64,000 nucleotides of DNA from Nocardioides marmoriginsengisoli (GTDB taxonomy: Bacteria > Actinomycetota > Actinomycetes > Propionibacteriales > Nocardioidaceae). Within the stretch, counting starts at the first letter, position 1, and each line of letters begins with the position of its first letter. The notes under the pieces are model-generated. The model did not search any database. It was not told where the DNA came from and saw nothing but the letters and a program-made list of their open reading frames with translations. Both the position numbers and the translations under genes were made by a program. The DNA is taken from the NCBI RefSeq assembly GCF_003725695.1, contig NZ_RJSE01000007.1, forward strand, positions 694,835 through 758,834. Direction: 5' to 3'. This document shows, one piece after another, positions 1 through 8,259 of the stretch.

Positions 1-753
1 GAGTCCCTCGTCGCCGGCTACCACGGGTCACGGGTCATCGACGACGTCTCGTTCTCGGTCGGCCCGGGCGAGGGCCTGGGCGTGGTCGGCGCCAACGGTG
101 CCGGCAAGTCCACGCTGCTGCGGACGATCTCCGGACTGGTGGCGCCCGCCTCCGGGCGGATCCTGCTGGAGGGCCGCGACATCACCAGGCTCAGCCCGGA
201 CCGGATCGCCCGCGCCGGGGTGCTGCACGTCCCCGAGGGCCGCCGGGTCTTCAGCGGCCTGACCGTGCACGAGAACCTGCGCACGGGGACCATCGCCGGT
301 GCCGCGCGGGCCGGGTCCTCGGCCGACCCGTACGACGCGGTCCTGGATCTCTTCCCGCGCCTGCGCGAGCGCCTGAACCAGCAGGCGCAGACGATGTCCG
401 GCGGCGAGCAGCAGATGCTCGCCATCGCCCGTGCCCTGATGGGCCGGCCGTCGGTGCTGCTGGTCGACGAGCCGGCGATGGGCCTGGCCCCGGTCGTCGT
501 GAAGCGCGTCGCGGAGCACCTCAGGACGATCCGGGAGCACTGGGGTGTGGCGTTGGTCGTGGCCGAGCAGTCCGCGAACAACGTCGACGGAATCGTCGGC
601 GGTCACCAGCTCCTGGTGGACGGCCGGCTGCGGGAGGTCGACTCGGGCGGGTCCGACCGCGCCAACCTGCTCGCCGCCTACCGGGCGGCCGGCGCAGATG
701 TTCCAACAACCGCGCGATCCGGTCGCGCCCTCACCGATGGGAAGAACGAATGA
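1..753 (+). CDS. livF: Liv-type ABC transporter ATPase LivF (5' truncated by window edge)
   Basis: The reading frame is open from base 1, so the N-terminus lies outside the window; the GTG at 82 falls inside the nucleotide-binding fold and is not a credible start. Walker A GANGAGKS is encoded from about 88, the signature SGGEQQ from about 397 and Walker B LLVDEPAMG from about 460. This is the LivF-type cytoplasmic ATPase of HAAT-family importers, which energises uptake of branched-chain amino acids, amides or aromatic and short-chain acids. Its stop overlaps the next start (ATGA). Its LivG partner is presumably just upstream. Confidence 0.93.
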   Translation, partial: ESLVAGYHGSRVIDDVSFSVGPGEGLGVVGANGAGKSTLLRTISGLVAPASGRILLEGRDITRLSPDRIARAGVLHVPEGRRVFSGLTVHENLRTGTIAGAARAGSSADPYDAVLDLFPRLRERLNQQAQTMSGGEQQMLAIARALMGRPSVLLVDEPAMGLAPVVVKRVAEHLRTIREHWGVALVVAEQSANNVDGIVGGHQLLVDGRLREVDSGGSDRANLLAAYRAAGADVPTTARSGRALTDGKNE

Positions 754-1967
754 GAGTCAGGTCAATCGCGTGGGTGGCGGGCGCCGCCCTCGCAGTCACG
801 GGTCTAGCGGCGTGCGGTGAAGACAGCGGATCCTCCGACGGCTCGGAGCTCGTGATCGGTGAGGTCGCTGAGCTCACCGGAGCCGCCGAGGCGGTCGGCG
901 GTCCGCAGCACAACGCGATCAAGCTCGCCGTGGACGAGATCAACGCCGCTGGCGGCATCCGGATCGGCGACAAGAAGGTCCGGATCAAGCTGCGTACCGA
1001 GGACACCAAGTCGGACCCGACCGTCGGCGTGACGGCGGTGCAGAAGCTCCTCACCAAGGACGGCGTGCACTACCTGGTCGGCAGCCTCAGCGGTGCCGTC
1101 GCCAGCGCCTACCTGCCGGTGATCAAGGACCGCAAGGACATCATCGACATCGTCGTCGGAGCGGCGAACCCGGGGCTGAACGAGAACATCTCGGTCTACC
1201 GCCCGCGGGCCGACGCCTTCCAGTCGGTCGACGCCGAGGTGACCCTCGCGCTCGAGACGGCCGGCGAGCTCGGCACCGACAACATCGCGGTGCTGTCGGA
1301 CAAGAAGCTGCAGTCCAACGCGGTCGCGGTTCCGAAGATCGTCGACGCGATCAAGGCGGCCGGGAAGACGGTCGTCGGACCGGTCGACTTCGAGATGGGC
1401 GCCACCCAGTTCAGCTCGCAGATCGCGGCGCTGAAGCGGGCCGGCAACAAGGTCGCCCTGTTCCAGGGGTACGGCACCGACCTGATGACCTTCGTGAAGC
1501 AGGCCCGTGCGCAGGGGTACGACGGCACGGTGGTCGCCGCGTCCGGTGCCACCGCCGACCAGGTCAAGCAGGCCGACGTGTCGGCCGACGCCCTGAAGAA
1601 CGTCTTCGACATCGGCACCGCCTTCCCGGCCGACCTGGTCGCGCTCAAGCTGAACGCGGAAGCGGCGCAGAAGTTCGCGGACGCCTACGAGAAGGAGTTC
1701 GGCGCCCCGCCGGGCTACACCTCGGCGAGCGCCTACGGCGGTGTCCACATCCTCGCGGCCGCCCTGGAGAAGGCCGGCACGACGACCGACTACGCCAAGG
1801 TCCGCGAGGCCCTGGACGACCTCACCGTCGCCGACGTCCCCGAGCTCGCGGAGAAGGTCGTGCCCCAGGAGGGCGACCGGATCTTCAAGGACCACCAGGC
1901 GTACTTCTCCCTGGTCCTGCGCGCGTGGGACGGCGCCGCCTGGACCACGGTCAAGGCGATCGGCTGA
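750..1967 (+). CDS. Liv-type substrate-binding lipoprotein (Peripla_BP_6)
   Basis: This 405-residue extracytoplasmic solute receptor belongs to the importer formed with the flanking livF, livH and livM. It has a basic N-terminus, a hydrophobic segment and the lipobox LAAC near residue 21, followed by a Ser/Asp/Gly linker, so it is a lipoprotein tethered outside the membrane. The early stretch 'AVGGPQHNAIKLAVDEIN' is typical of the first lobe of the type I periplasmic-binding fold. ATG overlaps the upstream stop by four bases. The ligand is unknown; the catabolic genes downstream suggest an organic acid rather than an amino acid, which is inference. Confidence 0.93.
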   Translation: MRVRSIAWVAGAALAVTGLAACGEDSGSSDGSELVIGEVAELTGAAEAVGGPQHNAIKLAVDEINAAGGIRIGDKKVRIKLRTEDTKSDPTVGVTAVQKLLTKDGVHYLVGSLSGAVASAYLPVIKDRKDIIDIVVGAANPGLNENISVYRPRADAFQSVDAEVTLALETAGELGTDNIAVLSDKKLQSNAVAVPKIVDAIKAAGKTVVGPVDFEMGATQFSSQIAALKRAGNKVALFQGYGTDLMTFVKQARAQGYDGTVVAASGATADQVKQADVSADALKNVFDIGTAFPADLVALKLNAEAAQKFADAYEKEFGAPPGYTSASAYGGVHILAAALEKAGTTTDYAKVREALDDLTVADVPELAEKVVPQEGDRIFKDHQAYFSLVLRAWDGAAWTTVKAIG

Positions 1968-1979
1968 CCCTGCTGCCGA

Positions 1980-2009
1980 CGACAGGGGCGGCCCTCGCCG
2001 CCCCTGTCG
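1980..2009 (+). terminator. Strong intercistronic hairpin between binding protein and livH
   Basis: A perfect 13-bp GC-rich stem (1980-1992 with 1997-2009) closes a CCTC loop. No T-run follows, so it is more likely an attenuator or 3' mRNA-stabilising structure than a full terminator. It could let the binding protein be made in excess over the permease. Confidence 0.6.
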
Positions 2010-2040
2010 CCGACACCCCTTCCCCACGAACGGAGGACCT

Positions 2041-2898
2041 ATGCAAGAGCTGCTCAACGGCGTGGCTCAGGGCACGGTCTACGCGCTCATCGCAGCCGGC
2101 CTGGTGCTGATCTTCGGCGTCGTCCGGGTGCCGCACTTCGCGCACGGCGAATCAGTGATGGTCTCCGGGATGATGACCTGCTGGGCCGTGACCAGCCTGC
2201 ACCTACCGGTGCTCCTCGGCGCGGCCGTAGGTGTCGCCGCCTCGGTCGGCTACGGACTCTTCCTCTGCTTCGCCGTGTACTGGCCGATGCGGAACCACCC
2301 GGAGTGGAACCTGCTGGCCTCCTCGCTCGGCGCGGTGGTGATCACCCAGACCGCGGCGATCGCGATCTGGACGAGCACGCCGCGGGTCACTCCCGGCGGC
2401 GTCAGCGGCTCGTTCGAGATCGGCGACGCGATCATCCCGTGGAGCTGGGCCGTCCTGGCCGCGATCAGCGCCGCGGTCATCGGCGCCACCGCGCTCCTCG
2501 TCTCACGGACCACCGCCGGCGTCTCGATGAAGGCGATGGCCGCCGATGCCGAGACCGCCCAGCTGATGGGCATCCCGGTCCGCAAGAACTGGGCGATCGC
2601 GTTCGCGGTGGGCTCGGCCCTCGCGGGGGTCGCCGGCAGCGTCTACAGCACGGTCTTCCCGGTCTCCACGACGCTCGGCCTGGACGTCACCTTCTCGGCA
2701 CTGGTGGTGATCATCCTGGCCGGCATCGGCTCGGTGGCCCACGTGCTCTGGGGAGGAGTCCTGCTCGGGGTCGTCGAAGCCGTCGCCGGCACGGTCTTCC
2801 CCGGCGGCTACCAGGACAGCATGGTCTTCCTCTTCATGCTCGTCGTGCTGGTGGCCCGGCCGAACGGGCTCTTCGGGTTGGAGCGCGCCCGTGACTAG
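2041..2898 (+). CDS. livH: Liv-type ABC transporter permease LivH
   Basis: This 285-residue inner-membrane permease has about eight hydrophobic segments. The N-terminus (GTVYALIAAGLVLIFGVV) and 'RVPHFAHGE' are LivH hallmarks. The ATG at 2041 was chosen because GGAGG lies just before it and the protein then begins as LivH family members do; the frame stays open far upstream, but only as a shadow of the binding-protein gene. It overlaps livM by 8 bases and pairs with it to form the transmembrane channel. Confidence 0.93.
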   Translation: MQELLNGVAQGTVYALIAAGLVLIFGVVRVPHFAHGESVMVSGMMTCWAVTSLHLPVLLGAAVGVAASVGYGLFLCFAVYWPMRNHPEWNLLASSLGAVVITQTAAIAIWTSTPRVTPGGVSGSFEIGDAIIPWSWAVLAAISAAVIGATALLVSRTTAGVSMKAMAADAETAQLMGIPVRKNWAIAFAVGSALAGVAGSVYSTVFPVSTTLGLDVTFSALVVIILAGIGSVAHVLWGGVLLGVVEAVAGTVFPGGYQDSMVFLFMLVVLVARPNGLFGLERARD

Positions 2899-3901
2899 GT
2901 TCCTTCCGTGGGCCGCCCTGGTGGCCGGGCTCGGCATCCTCGGCACCGGCAGCCCCTACCTGCTCACCCTCGCCGCGACCTCGGCGCTGGCGATCATGGT
3001 CGCGATCGCGCTGAACGTCTCGATGGGCCTGGGCGGCTCGGTCAACCTGGGGGTCGGGGTGTTCTACGGCTGCGGCGCGTACGGCGCGGCGCTGCTCAAC
3101 ACCAAGCAGGGCTATTCGCTCGGCGCCTCGCTCGTGGTCGCCGTCGCGATCGCGGTCGTGGTCTCGCTGATCGTCGGACCGCTCCTGCTGCGGACCCGCA
3201 GCCTCTACTTCGCGATCTCGACGCTGGCGCTGAACGGCATCTTCGTCGACATCGTGGCGAGCAACGACGACCTCGGCGGCGAGCTCGGCATCCCGGGGAT
3301 CACCCGCCCCGGTCCGCTGCCGTTCTTCGGCGAGGACGGCGACCCCGGGTCGCTGCGGACGATGTACCTGTTGATCTGCGTCGCCCTGGTGGCGGTCCTG
3401 GCCGTGTTCGCGGCGATCCGCGGCCACCGGGTCGGGCGCACCCTCGAGGCGATCCGGGAGGACGAGCTGCTCTGCCAGTCGCTCGGCTACACGACGCTCG
3501 GCTACCGGGTGTTCGCGTTCACGGTGACGGCCGGGCTCGCGGCGGTCGCCGGGGTGTTCTACGCGTTCGTCATCCAGTACGTGAACCCCGGCCCGTTCTC
3601 GTTCCTGACCAGCTCCTTCCAGGCGTTCGTCATCGTGGCGGTCGGGGGAGCGGCCCGGACCTGGGGGCCGATCCTGGCCGGGATCGTCCTGGTCGCCGGT
3701 CCGAGCTTCCTGGAGTTCTCGGCCACGACCAACCAGTACGTCTACGGCGGGGTCCTCCTCGCCATCGTGATCTTCCTCCCCGGCGGACTCGCCGCCGGGG
3801 TGGACCGGCTGGCGCGCGGAGGCGCAGCGACAACGTCGTCGCTGCGCCGCACGCTGGCACGTCTCAAGCACACCCGTGAATCAGAAGGAGAGTTGTCATG
3901 A
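2891..3901 (+). CDS. livM: Liv-type ABC transporter permease LivM
   Basis: This 336-residue membrane permease is the partner of LivH. It has repeated hydrophobic helices, the family-typical 'NLGVGVFYGCGAYGAALL' and the cytoplasmic loop 'TLEAIREDELLCQSLGY', where LivM proteins contact the ATPase. It starts at GTG inside the end of livH and ends with an ATGA junction to the next gene. Its Arg/Lys-rich tail is unremarkable. Confidence 0.92.
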   Translation: MTRFLPWAALVAGLGILGTGSPYLLTLAATSALAIMVAIALNVSMGLGGSVNLGVGVFYGCGAYGAALLNTKQGYSLGASLVVAVAIAVVVSLIVGPLLLRTRSLYFAISTLALNGIFVDIVASNDDLGGELGIPGITRPGPLPFFGEDGDPGSLRTMYLLICVALVAVLAVFAAIRGHRVGRTLEAIREDELLCQSLGYTTLGYRVFAFTVTAGLAAVAGVFYAFVIQYVNPGPFSFLTSSFQAFVIVAVGGAARTWGPILAGIVLVAGPSFLEFSATTNQYVYGGVLLAIVIFLPGGLAAGVDRLARGGAATTSSLRRTLARLKHTRESEGELS

Positions 3902-4290
3902 CGTCCACTCGCACCCACCGCACCGTGTCCGCGACGCCCGACGAGGTCTGGGCGATCCTGTCGGACTGGGCCAAGGTCGGTGACTGGTTCCCCGGGATCG
4001 CCGACTGCGTGGTCGACGGCGAGACCCGCACCCTGACCCTCGGCAACGGCGCGACGATCGTCGAGACGATCACCCAGGTCGACCCGGAGCTGCGCCGGCT
4101 GGAGTACGAGGTCACCGGCGGCGACATCCAGGTCGACGCCCACCGCGCCACCCTCGACGTCCTCGACGTCGGCGGCAGCACCGTCGTGGTCAGCTCGGTC
4201 TACGCCGCCCCCGCCTCCCGGCTCAAGATCTTCGCCGGCACGCTCGAGCCCGCGCTCGACGGTCTGGAGAAGGTTCTCGGTCGCTCATGA
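3898..4290 (+). CDS. SRPBCC family protein (polyketide cyclase/START-like)
   Basis: The 130-residue protein has the SRPBCC outline: an N-terminal strand with 'RTVSATPDEVWAILSDW', the WFPGI segment that follows in this family, and a C-terminal helix. Members bind hydrophobic ligands in a deep pocket, and some catalyse cyclisation or hydrolysis. It is translationally coupled to livM and to the crotonase, so it probably acts on, or shields, an intermediate of the imported substrate. The exact reaction cannot be read from the sequence. Confidence 0.85.
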   Translation: MTSTRTHRTVSATPDEVWAILSDWAKVGDWFPGIADCVVDGETRTLTLGNGATIVETITQVDPELRRLEYEVTGGDIQVDAHRATLDVLDVGGSTVVVSSVYAAPASRLKIFAGTLEPALDGLEKVLGRS

Positions 4291-5099
4291 CCGGCCTGGT
4301 GGTGTCGGACCCGACGACCTCCGGCGGCGTCCGGCGGATCCGGCTCGATCGGCCCGACGCGCGGAACGCGCAGAGCCCGGCGCTGCTCTACGACCTGGAC
4401 CGGGCTCTCCTCGAGGCCGCGCAGGACCCGGCGACGAAGGTGATCGTGCTGTCCGGGAACGGACCGCACTTCTCCTCCGGGCACGACCTGCGTGACCCGA
4501 GCCGTCCGGAGCCGGGCAGCACCGTCGGGACCTGGGGCGAGTTCGAGGCCCCCGGCTGCGAGGGCCGGCTCGCCGTCGAGGAGGAGCTGTACCTCGGGCT
4601 CTGCCGCCGGTGGCGGGAGATCCCGAAGCCCACCATCGCCCAGGTGCACGGCAAGGTGATGGCCGCGGGCCTGATGCTGGCCTGGGTCTGCGACCTGATC
4701 GTGGCCGCCGACGACACCGAGTTCCTGGACCCGGTGGTGGCCTTCGGGATGCCGGGCGTCGAGTACTTCCTGCACCCCTGGGAGCTCGGCCCGCGCCGGG
4801 CCAAGCACATGCTCTTCACCGGCGAGCCGGTGTCCGCCCGGGACGCCCTCGCCCTGGGCATGGTCTCCGACGTGGCGCCGGTCGACGAGCTGGAGGGCCG
4901 GGTGGACGCGCTGGCCGAGCGGATAGGCCGGCAGCCGCTGATGGCGCTCAAGCTCGCCAAGCTCTCGGTCAACGCGATGGTCGACGCCCAGGGCCAGCGC
5001 GCCGCGGTCGACCAGGCCTTCGCGCTGCACCAGCTCGGCCACGCGCACAACCAGGAGCTCTTCGGGTTCCCGATGGACCCGACCAACCTGCGATCGTGA
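4287..5099 (+). CDS. Enoyl-CoA hydratase/isomerase (crotonase) family protein, atypical active site
   Basis: The 270-residue protein has the crotonase fold, with the first oxyanion-hole segment SSGHDL near residue 70 and the second at 'GKVMAAGLMLAW' near 125. Comparison with classical enoyl-CoA hydratase shows the two catalytic glutamates replaced: the first falls at Met in AAGLMLA, the second at Val in FLDPVVAFG. A different crotonase reaction (isomerase, C-C hydrolase, dehalogenase-like) is therefore likely. An ATGA overlap couples it to the START-like gene. Confidence 0.85.
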   Translation: MTGLVVSDPTTSGGVRRIRLDRPDARNAQSPALLYDLDRALLEAAQDPATKVIVLSGNGPHFSSGHDLRDPSRPEPGSTVGTWGEFEAPGCEGRLAVEEELYLGLCRRWREIPKPTIAQVHGKVMAAGLMLAWVCDLIVAADDTEFLDPVVAFGMPGVEYFLHPWELGPRRAKHMLFTGEPVSARDALALGMVSDVAPVDELEGRVDALAERIGRQPLMALKLAKLSVNAMVDAQGQRAAVDQAFALHQLGHAHNQELFGFPMDPTNLRS

Positions 5100-5109
5100 A
5101 AGGAATCAG

Positions 5110-6009
5110 ATGACCGCCGAGAACACGGTCCCCGACGAGGCATGGCGGATCGACCGCGAGATGCGCGAGGTCTGGGAACGCATCCCCGTCGCCGTCGAGC
5201 TCGCCCCGGTGAGCTACACCGTCACCGACGAGCACGTCGCCCGCTACCTGACCGCCGTGGGCGGTCCGCCCGCGCCGGAGGGCACCGCCGGGTGGGTCCC
5301 GCCCGAGCTGTTCTGCGGGGACTACAGCCCGCTGGTGCTGGACTTCGGCCAGACGGTGGGCTTCCACGCCAGTCACCGCTTCACGTCGTACCGGCCGCTG
5401 GAGATCGGGACGACGGTCACCGCCACCGGCCGCGTCGTGGAGAAGTTCGAGCGCCGGGGCTTCCGGTACTTCACCCTCTCCTTCACGCACGCGTCCGCCG
5501 ACGGCCGGGTCTTCGTGGTCAACGAGACGACCATCGCGGTCGGCGTGCTGCGCGATCCGTCGTACCGGCCGGAGCCGCGGACCGGGGGTCCGGCGGAACC
5601 GCGTCCCGAGCCGGTCTTCGAGACGGTCGCCACGGTCCCGATGAGCCAGGAGGCGATGGCGGTGTTCGCTGCCCAGGGGGCGATCCGGTGGGGCTGGGAG
5701 GACACCGGCGGCGGTGCGCACACGGACGAGTCGTTCGCCCAGTCCGCGGGGCTGGAGCAGACCAACGCCCAGTCGCTGCACTACGTCGGCTGGATGGCCC
5801 GGCACCTGGCCGCCCGCTGGGGAACAGCGTGGTGGGAGCGCGGCGGGCTCGACGTGAAGTTCGTCGGCCAGGTCGGGCCGCGCGACGTGCTGCGCCTGGA
5901 GGCGAGCCCGGGAGCGGGCGCGTCGGACCTGCTGGTGCGGGTGCTGAACGACGAGACCGGCGCGGTGATCTGCACCGGTTCCGCCTCGCTCCGGGCGGAG
6001 GCCGAGTGA
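5110..6009 (+). CDS. MaoC-like/FAS1-type hotdog dehydratase family protein
   Basis: The 299-residue protein appears to be a double hotdog. The N-terminal half (VSYTVTDEHVARYLTAVGG) resembles FAS1-like dehydratase domains. The C-terminal half carries 'TNAQSLHYVGWMARHLAARW' and ends in a hotdog-like strand (RVLNDETGAVICTGSASL). Such proteins hydrate or dehydrate acyl thioesters. It starts at ATG 5110 after an AAAGGAA ribosome site, 10 bases after the crotonase. With an atypical crotonase beside it, this may be the real hydratase of the pathway; that is inference. Confidence 0.72.
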   Translation: MTAENTVPDEAWRIDREMREVWERIPVAVELAPVSYTVTDEHVARYLTAVGGPPAPEGTAGWVPPELFCGDYSPLVLDFGQTVGFHASHRFTSYRPLEIGTTVTATGRVVEKFERRGFRYFTLSFTHASADGRVFVVNETTIAVGVLRDPSYRPEPRTGGPAEPRPEPVFETVATVPMSQEAMAVFAAQGAIRWGWEDTGGGAHTDESFAQSAGLEQTNAQSLHYVGWMARHLAARWGTAWWERGGLDVKFVGQVGPRDVLRLEASPGAGASDLLVRVLNDETGAVICTGSASLRAEAE

Positions 6010-7598
6010 GCGGACCGGTCCGCCTCCTCGACCAGCTGGTCGGCCTCGTCGCCGAGCTGGGCAACCGCCACCTCTTCGGGGTCCTGGGCGACGCGAACAT
6101 GTTCTTCGTCGACGAGTACCGCAGGACCGGCGGGCGGTACGTCGCGGCGGCGGAGGAGAAGGCCGCGGTCCTGATGGCCACCGGCTACGCCCGGCGGGGC
6201 GGGCGTCCCGGGGTCGTCACCGTCACCCACGGCCCCGGCCTGGCGAACACGGTCGCGGCGCTCGTCGACGCGGAGCGCGACAAGAGCCCGGTCCTGGTCG
6301 TCGCCGGCGAGACGCCGCCCGAGGACCCGGACCACCTGCAGTGGCTGCCGCAGCGCGAGCTCGTGGAGGCGATCGGCGTGACCTACCTGCGCGTCGACGC
6401 GCCGGGGGAGCTGGCGGCCCGGTTCGCCGAGGCGGTCGCCGAGCTGACGGCGCGCCGCGGCCCGGTCGTGCTCGGGATCCCGAGCACGTTCATGTTCGAG
6501 GAGGTCGTCCCGGAAGCGGACCGGCCTCCGGCCGCGCACCGGCCCGCGGGTCGCGTCGACGAGGACGCTCTCGACGCCGCGCTGGGGATCCTCGCGACCA
6601 GCCGACGCGGGATCCTGCTGGCGGGACGCGGTGCCACCGGACCGGGGATGCGCGAGGTGCTTCTCCAGCTCGCCGAGGCGGCGGACCTCGACGTCGCGAC
6701 CACCCTGCTGGCCAAGGACTTCTTCGCCGAGCACCCGCGCGACCTCGGCGTCTTCGGCACCTTCTCGACGGCGTCCGCGACCGAGCGGATCGCCCGCGCC
6801 GACTGCATCGTGGCGCTCGGTGCCTCCCTGAACCGGTGGACGACCGCGGACGCGACGCTGCTCAGCGGCGCACGGCTGATCGCCGTCGACGACGTCGTCG
6901 ACCCGGCCGCCGGAGCCTGGGCGCGGCCCGACGTCGTGCTCCGGGCCGACGCCGGCGACGTCGCGGCGCTGCTGACGCAGGGACTCCGCCAGCTCGGACC
7001 GAGAGAGCCGCGGGTACGACCCGCCGCGGACCTGGCGCCGCCGAGCCCGGCCCCCATCGACGTCTACGTCGGTGCGCTCGACGAGGCGTTGCCCCGGGAC
7101 CGGACGGTGGTGTGCGACGGCGGTCGCTTCATGGTGCGCGCGCTGCACGGGATGCGCGTCGCCGATCCGCGCGCCCTGGTGCACACGCTCGGCTTCGGCT
7201 CGATCGGGCTCGGTCTCGGCAACGCGGTCGGTGCCGCCGTCGCGGCACCGGAGCAGCCGACGGTGCTGCTGGTCGGGGACGGCGGGCTGATGCTCGCCGG
7301 CTGGTCGGAGCTGCACACCATCGTGCGGGAGCGGCTCGACGTCACGATCGCGGTCTTCAACGACGCGGCGTACGGGGCCGAGCACCAGCACTTCGTGGGG
7401 CGCGGCCTCGATCCGTCGGTGACCGAGTTCGACTGGCCGAGCTTCGCCGAGGTCGCCTCCGGGTTCGGGTGGGCGACGGCGACCCTCGAGTCGCCGGCCG
7501 ACGCCGAGCGGATCGGGCCGCTGCTGCGGCAGCGGGACCGGCCGACGCTGCTCGACCTGCGGCTGGACCCGCTCCAGGTGCCCACGACCACGGGGTAG
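6006..7598 (+). CDS. Thiamine diphosphate-dependent enzyme (acetolactate synthase/benzoylformate decarboxylase type)
   Basis: This 530-residue enzyme has the three-domain ThDP decarboxylase layout. The conserved cofactor-activating Glu lies in EEKAAVLMATGYA near residue 50, and the ThDP/Mg motif runs from GDGG (about 424) to Asn in AVFNDAAYG (about 452). GTG at 6006 overlaps the previous stop (GTGA). The frame extends upstream only as an antiphase shadow of the hotdog gene. The family decarboxylates or ligates 2-oxo acids, or cleaves acyl-CoA as oxalyl-CoA decarboxylase does. No small regulatory subunit follows, arguing against a biosynthetic acetolactate synthase. Confidence 0.88.
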   Translation: MSGPVRLLDQLVGLVAELGNRHLFGVLGDANMFFVDEYRRTGGRYVAAAEEKAAVLMATGYARRGGRPGVVTVTHGPGLANTVAALVDAERDKSPVLVVAGETPPEDPDHLQWLPQRELVEAIGVTYLRVDAPGELAARFAEAVAELTARRGPVVLGIPSTFMFEEVVPEADRPPAAHRPAGRVDEDALDAALGILATSRRGILLAGRGATGPGMREVLLQLAEAADLDVATTLLAKDFFAEHPRDLGVFGTFSTASATERIARADCIVALGASLNRWTTADATLLSGARLIAVDDVVDPAAGAWARPDVVLRADAGDVAALLTQGLRQLGPREPRVRPAADLAPPSPAPIDVYVGALDEALPRDRTVVCDGGRFMVRALHGMRVADPRALVHTLGFGSIGLGLGNAVGAAVAAPEQPTVLLVGDGGLMLAGWSELHTIVRERLDVTIAVFNDAAYGAEHQHFVGRGLDPSVTEFDWPSFAEVASGFGWATATLESPADAERIGPLLRQRDRPTLLDLRLDPLQVPTTTG

Positions 7599-7694
7599 GT
7601 CGGAGGGAGTCGATTGCCGGTCAGACCGTTCGCGGGGCGACCGTCTTCTTCGACGCGGGGCTGGTCCGCCCGCCGTGCGATGAGCCGTCGGGGC

Positions 7695-8171
7695 TCAGCC
7701 CCGCCCAGGTCCGCCGGGCAACCGCTCGGTCTGCTCGCGGTTGACCTCGACGGCGGCCTGGAGCTGGGCGATACCGATGCGGAGCTGGTCGGTGGTCTGG
7801 GTGGCGAGGAACGCGTTCCAGGCCTCGCTCACGCCGGCGTAGAGCGGTGCCAGTCGCGCGCCGACCTGCTCGAGGTCCGCGGTGATCCGGACCTTGCGGC
7901 GGTCCTGGGCGTCCCGGCTGCGACGGACGAACCCGGCCTTCTCGAGCCGGTCGACCAGCAGCGTGATCGCACCGCCGGCGGTGATGCCGGTGTGCTGGGC
8001 GAGCTCGCCGGGCGTCGCCGATCCCTGGGCGAGCAGGACGCCCAGCGCCTGGAGGTCGGTGCTGTTCAACCCTGCCGCGCGCGCGACGGCGTCTTGGAAG
8101 AAGACGGCGGTCGCCATGAAGTCGCGCATCACGGACGCGTACTCGGCGTGCAGCTGCTCGCGGTTGGACAT
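7695..8171 (-). CDS. MarR family transcriptional regulator
   Basis: The 158-residue winged-helix repressor-type protein has helices leading to 'GELAQHTGITAGGAITLLVD' (recognition helix) and the wing 'RSRDAQDRRKVRIT'. ATG at 8171 was preferred over GTG at 8180 because GAGGTGA sits six bases before it. It is divergent from the FAD monooxygenase gene and probably controls it through the paired inverted repeats between them. MarR proteins usually respond to aromatic or phenolic ligands, which suits that target. Confidence 0.92.
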   Translation of the reverse strand: MSNREQLHAEYASVMRDFMATAVFFQDAVARAAGLNSTDLQALGVLLAQGSATPGELAQHTGITAGGAITLLVDRLEKAGFVRRSRDAQDRRKVRITADLEQVGARLAPLYAGVSEAWNAFLATQTTDQLRIGIAQLQAAVEVNREQTERLPGGPGRG

Positions 8172-8193
8172 CGCTTTCACCTCTGCTACTTTG

Positions 8194-8232
8194 TCTCTGA
8201 AACCGAGTGAATCACATTCAGAGAGACTCGGT
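8194..8232. promoter_or_regulatory. Interlocked inverted repeats, probable MarR operator
   Basis: TCTCTGAA (8194-8201) pairs with TTCAGAGA (8217-8224), and ACCGAGT (8202-8208) pairs with ACTCGGT (8226-8232). The arms are contiguous, giving two overlapping dyads in an AT-richer island between the divergent regulator and monooxygenase genes. This is the layout expected for a MarR dimer site or two adjacent sites. Confidence 0.7.
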
Positions 8233-8259
8233 CGATCTCGTCAATCGTAGGAGGTAAAG

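Noticed and set aside
5142..6005. Upstream extension of the ThDP enzyme to an 818-residue protein
   Set aside because: The extension overlaps the hotdog gene in another frame and is Arg/Gly/Ala low-complexity; GTG 6006 gives the normal family length.
7689..7703. CGGGGCT-C-AGCCCCG hairpin near the end of the first marR
   Set aside because: The loop is too small and the structure overlaps the stop codon; not convincing as a terminator.
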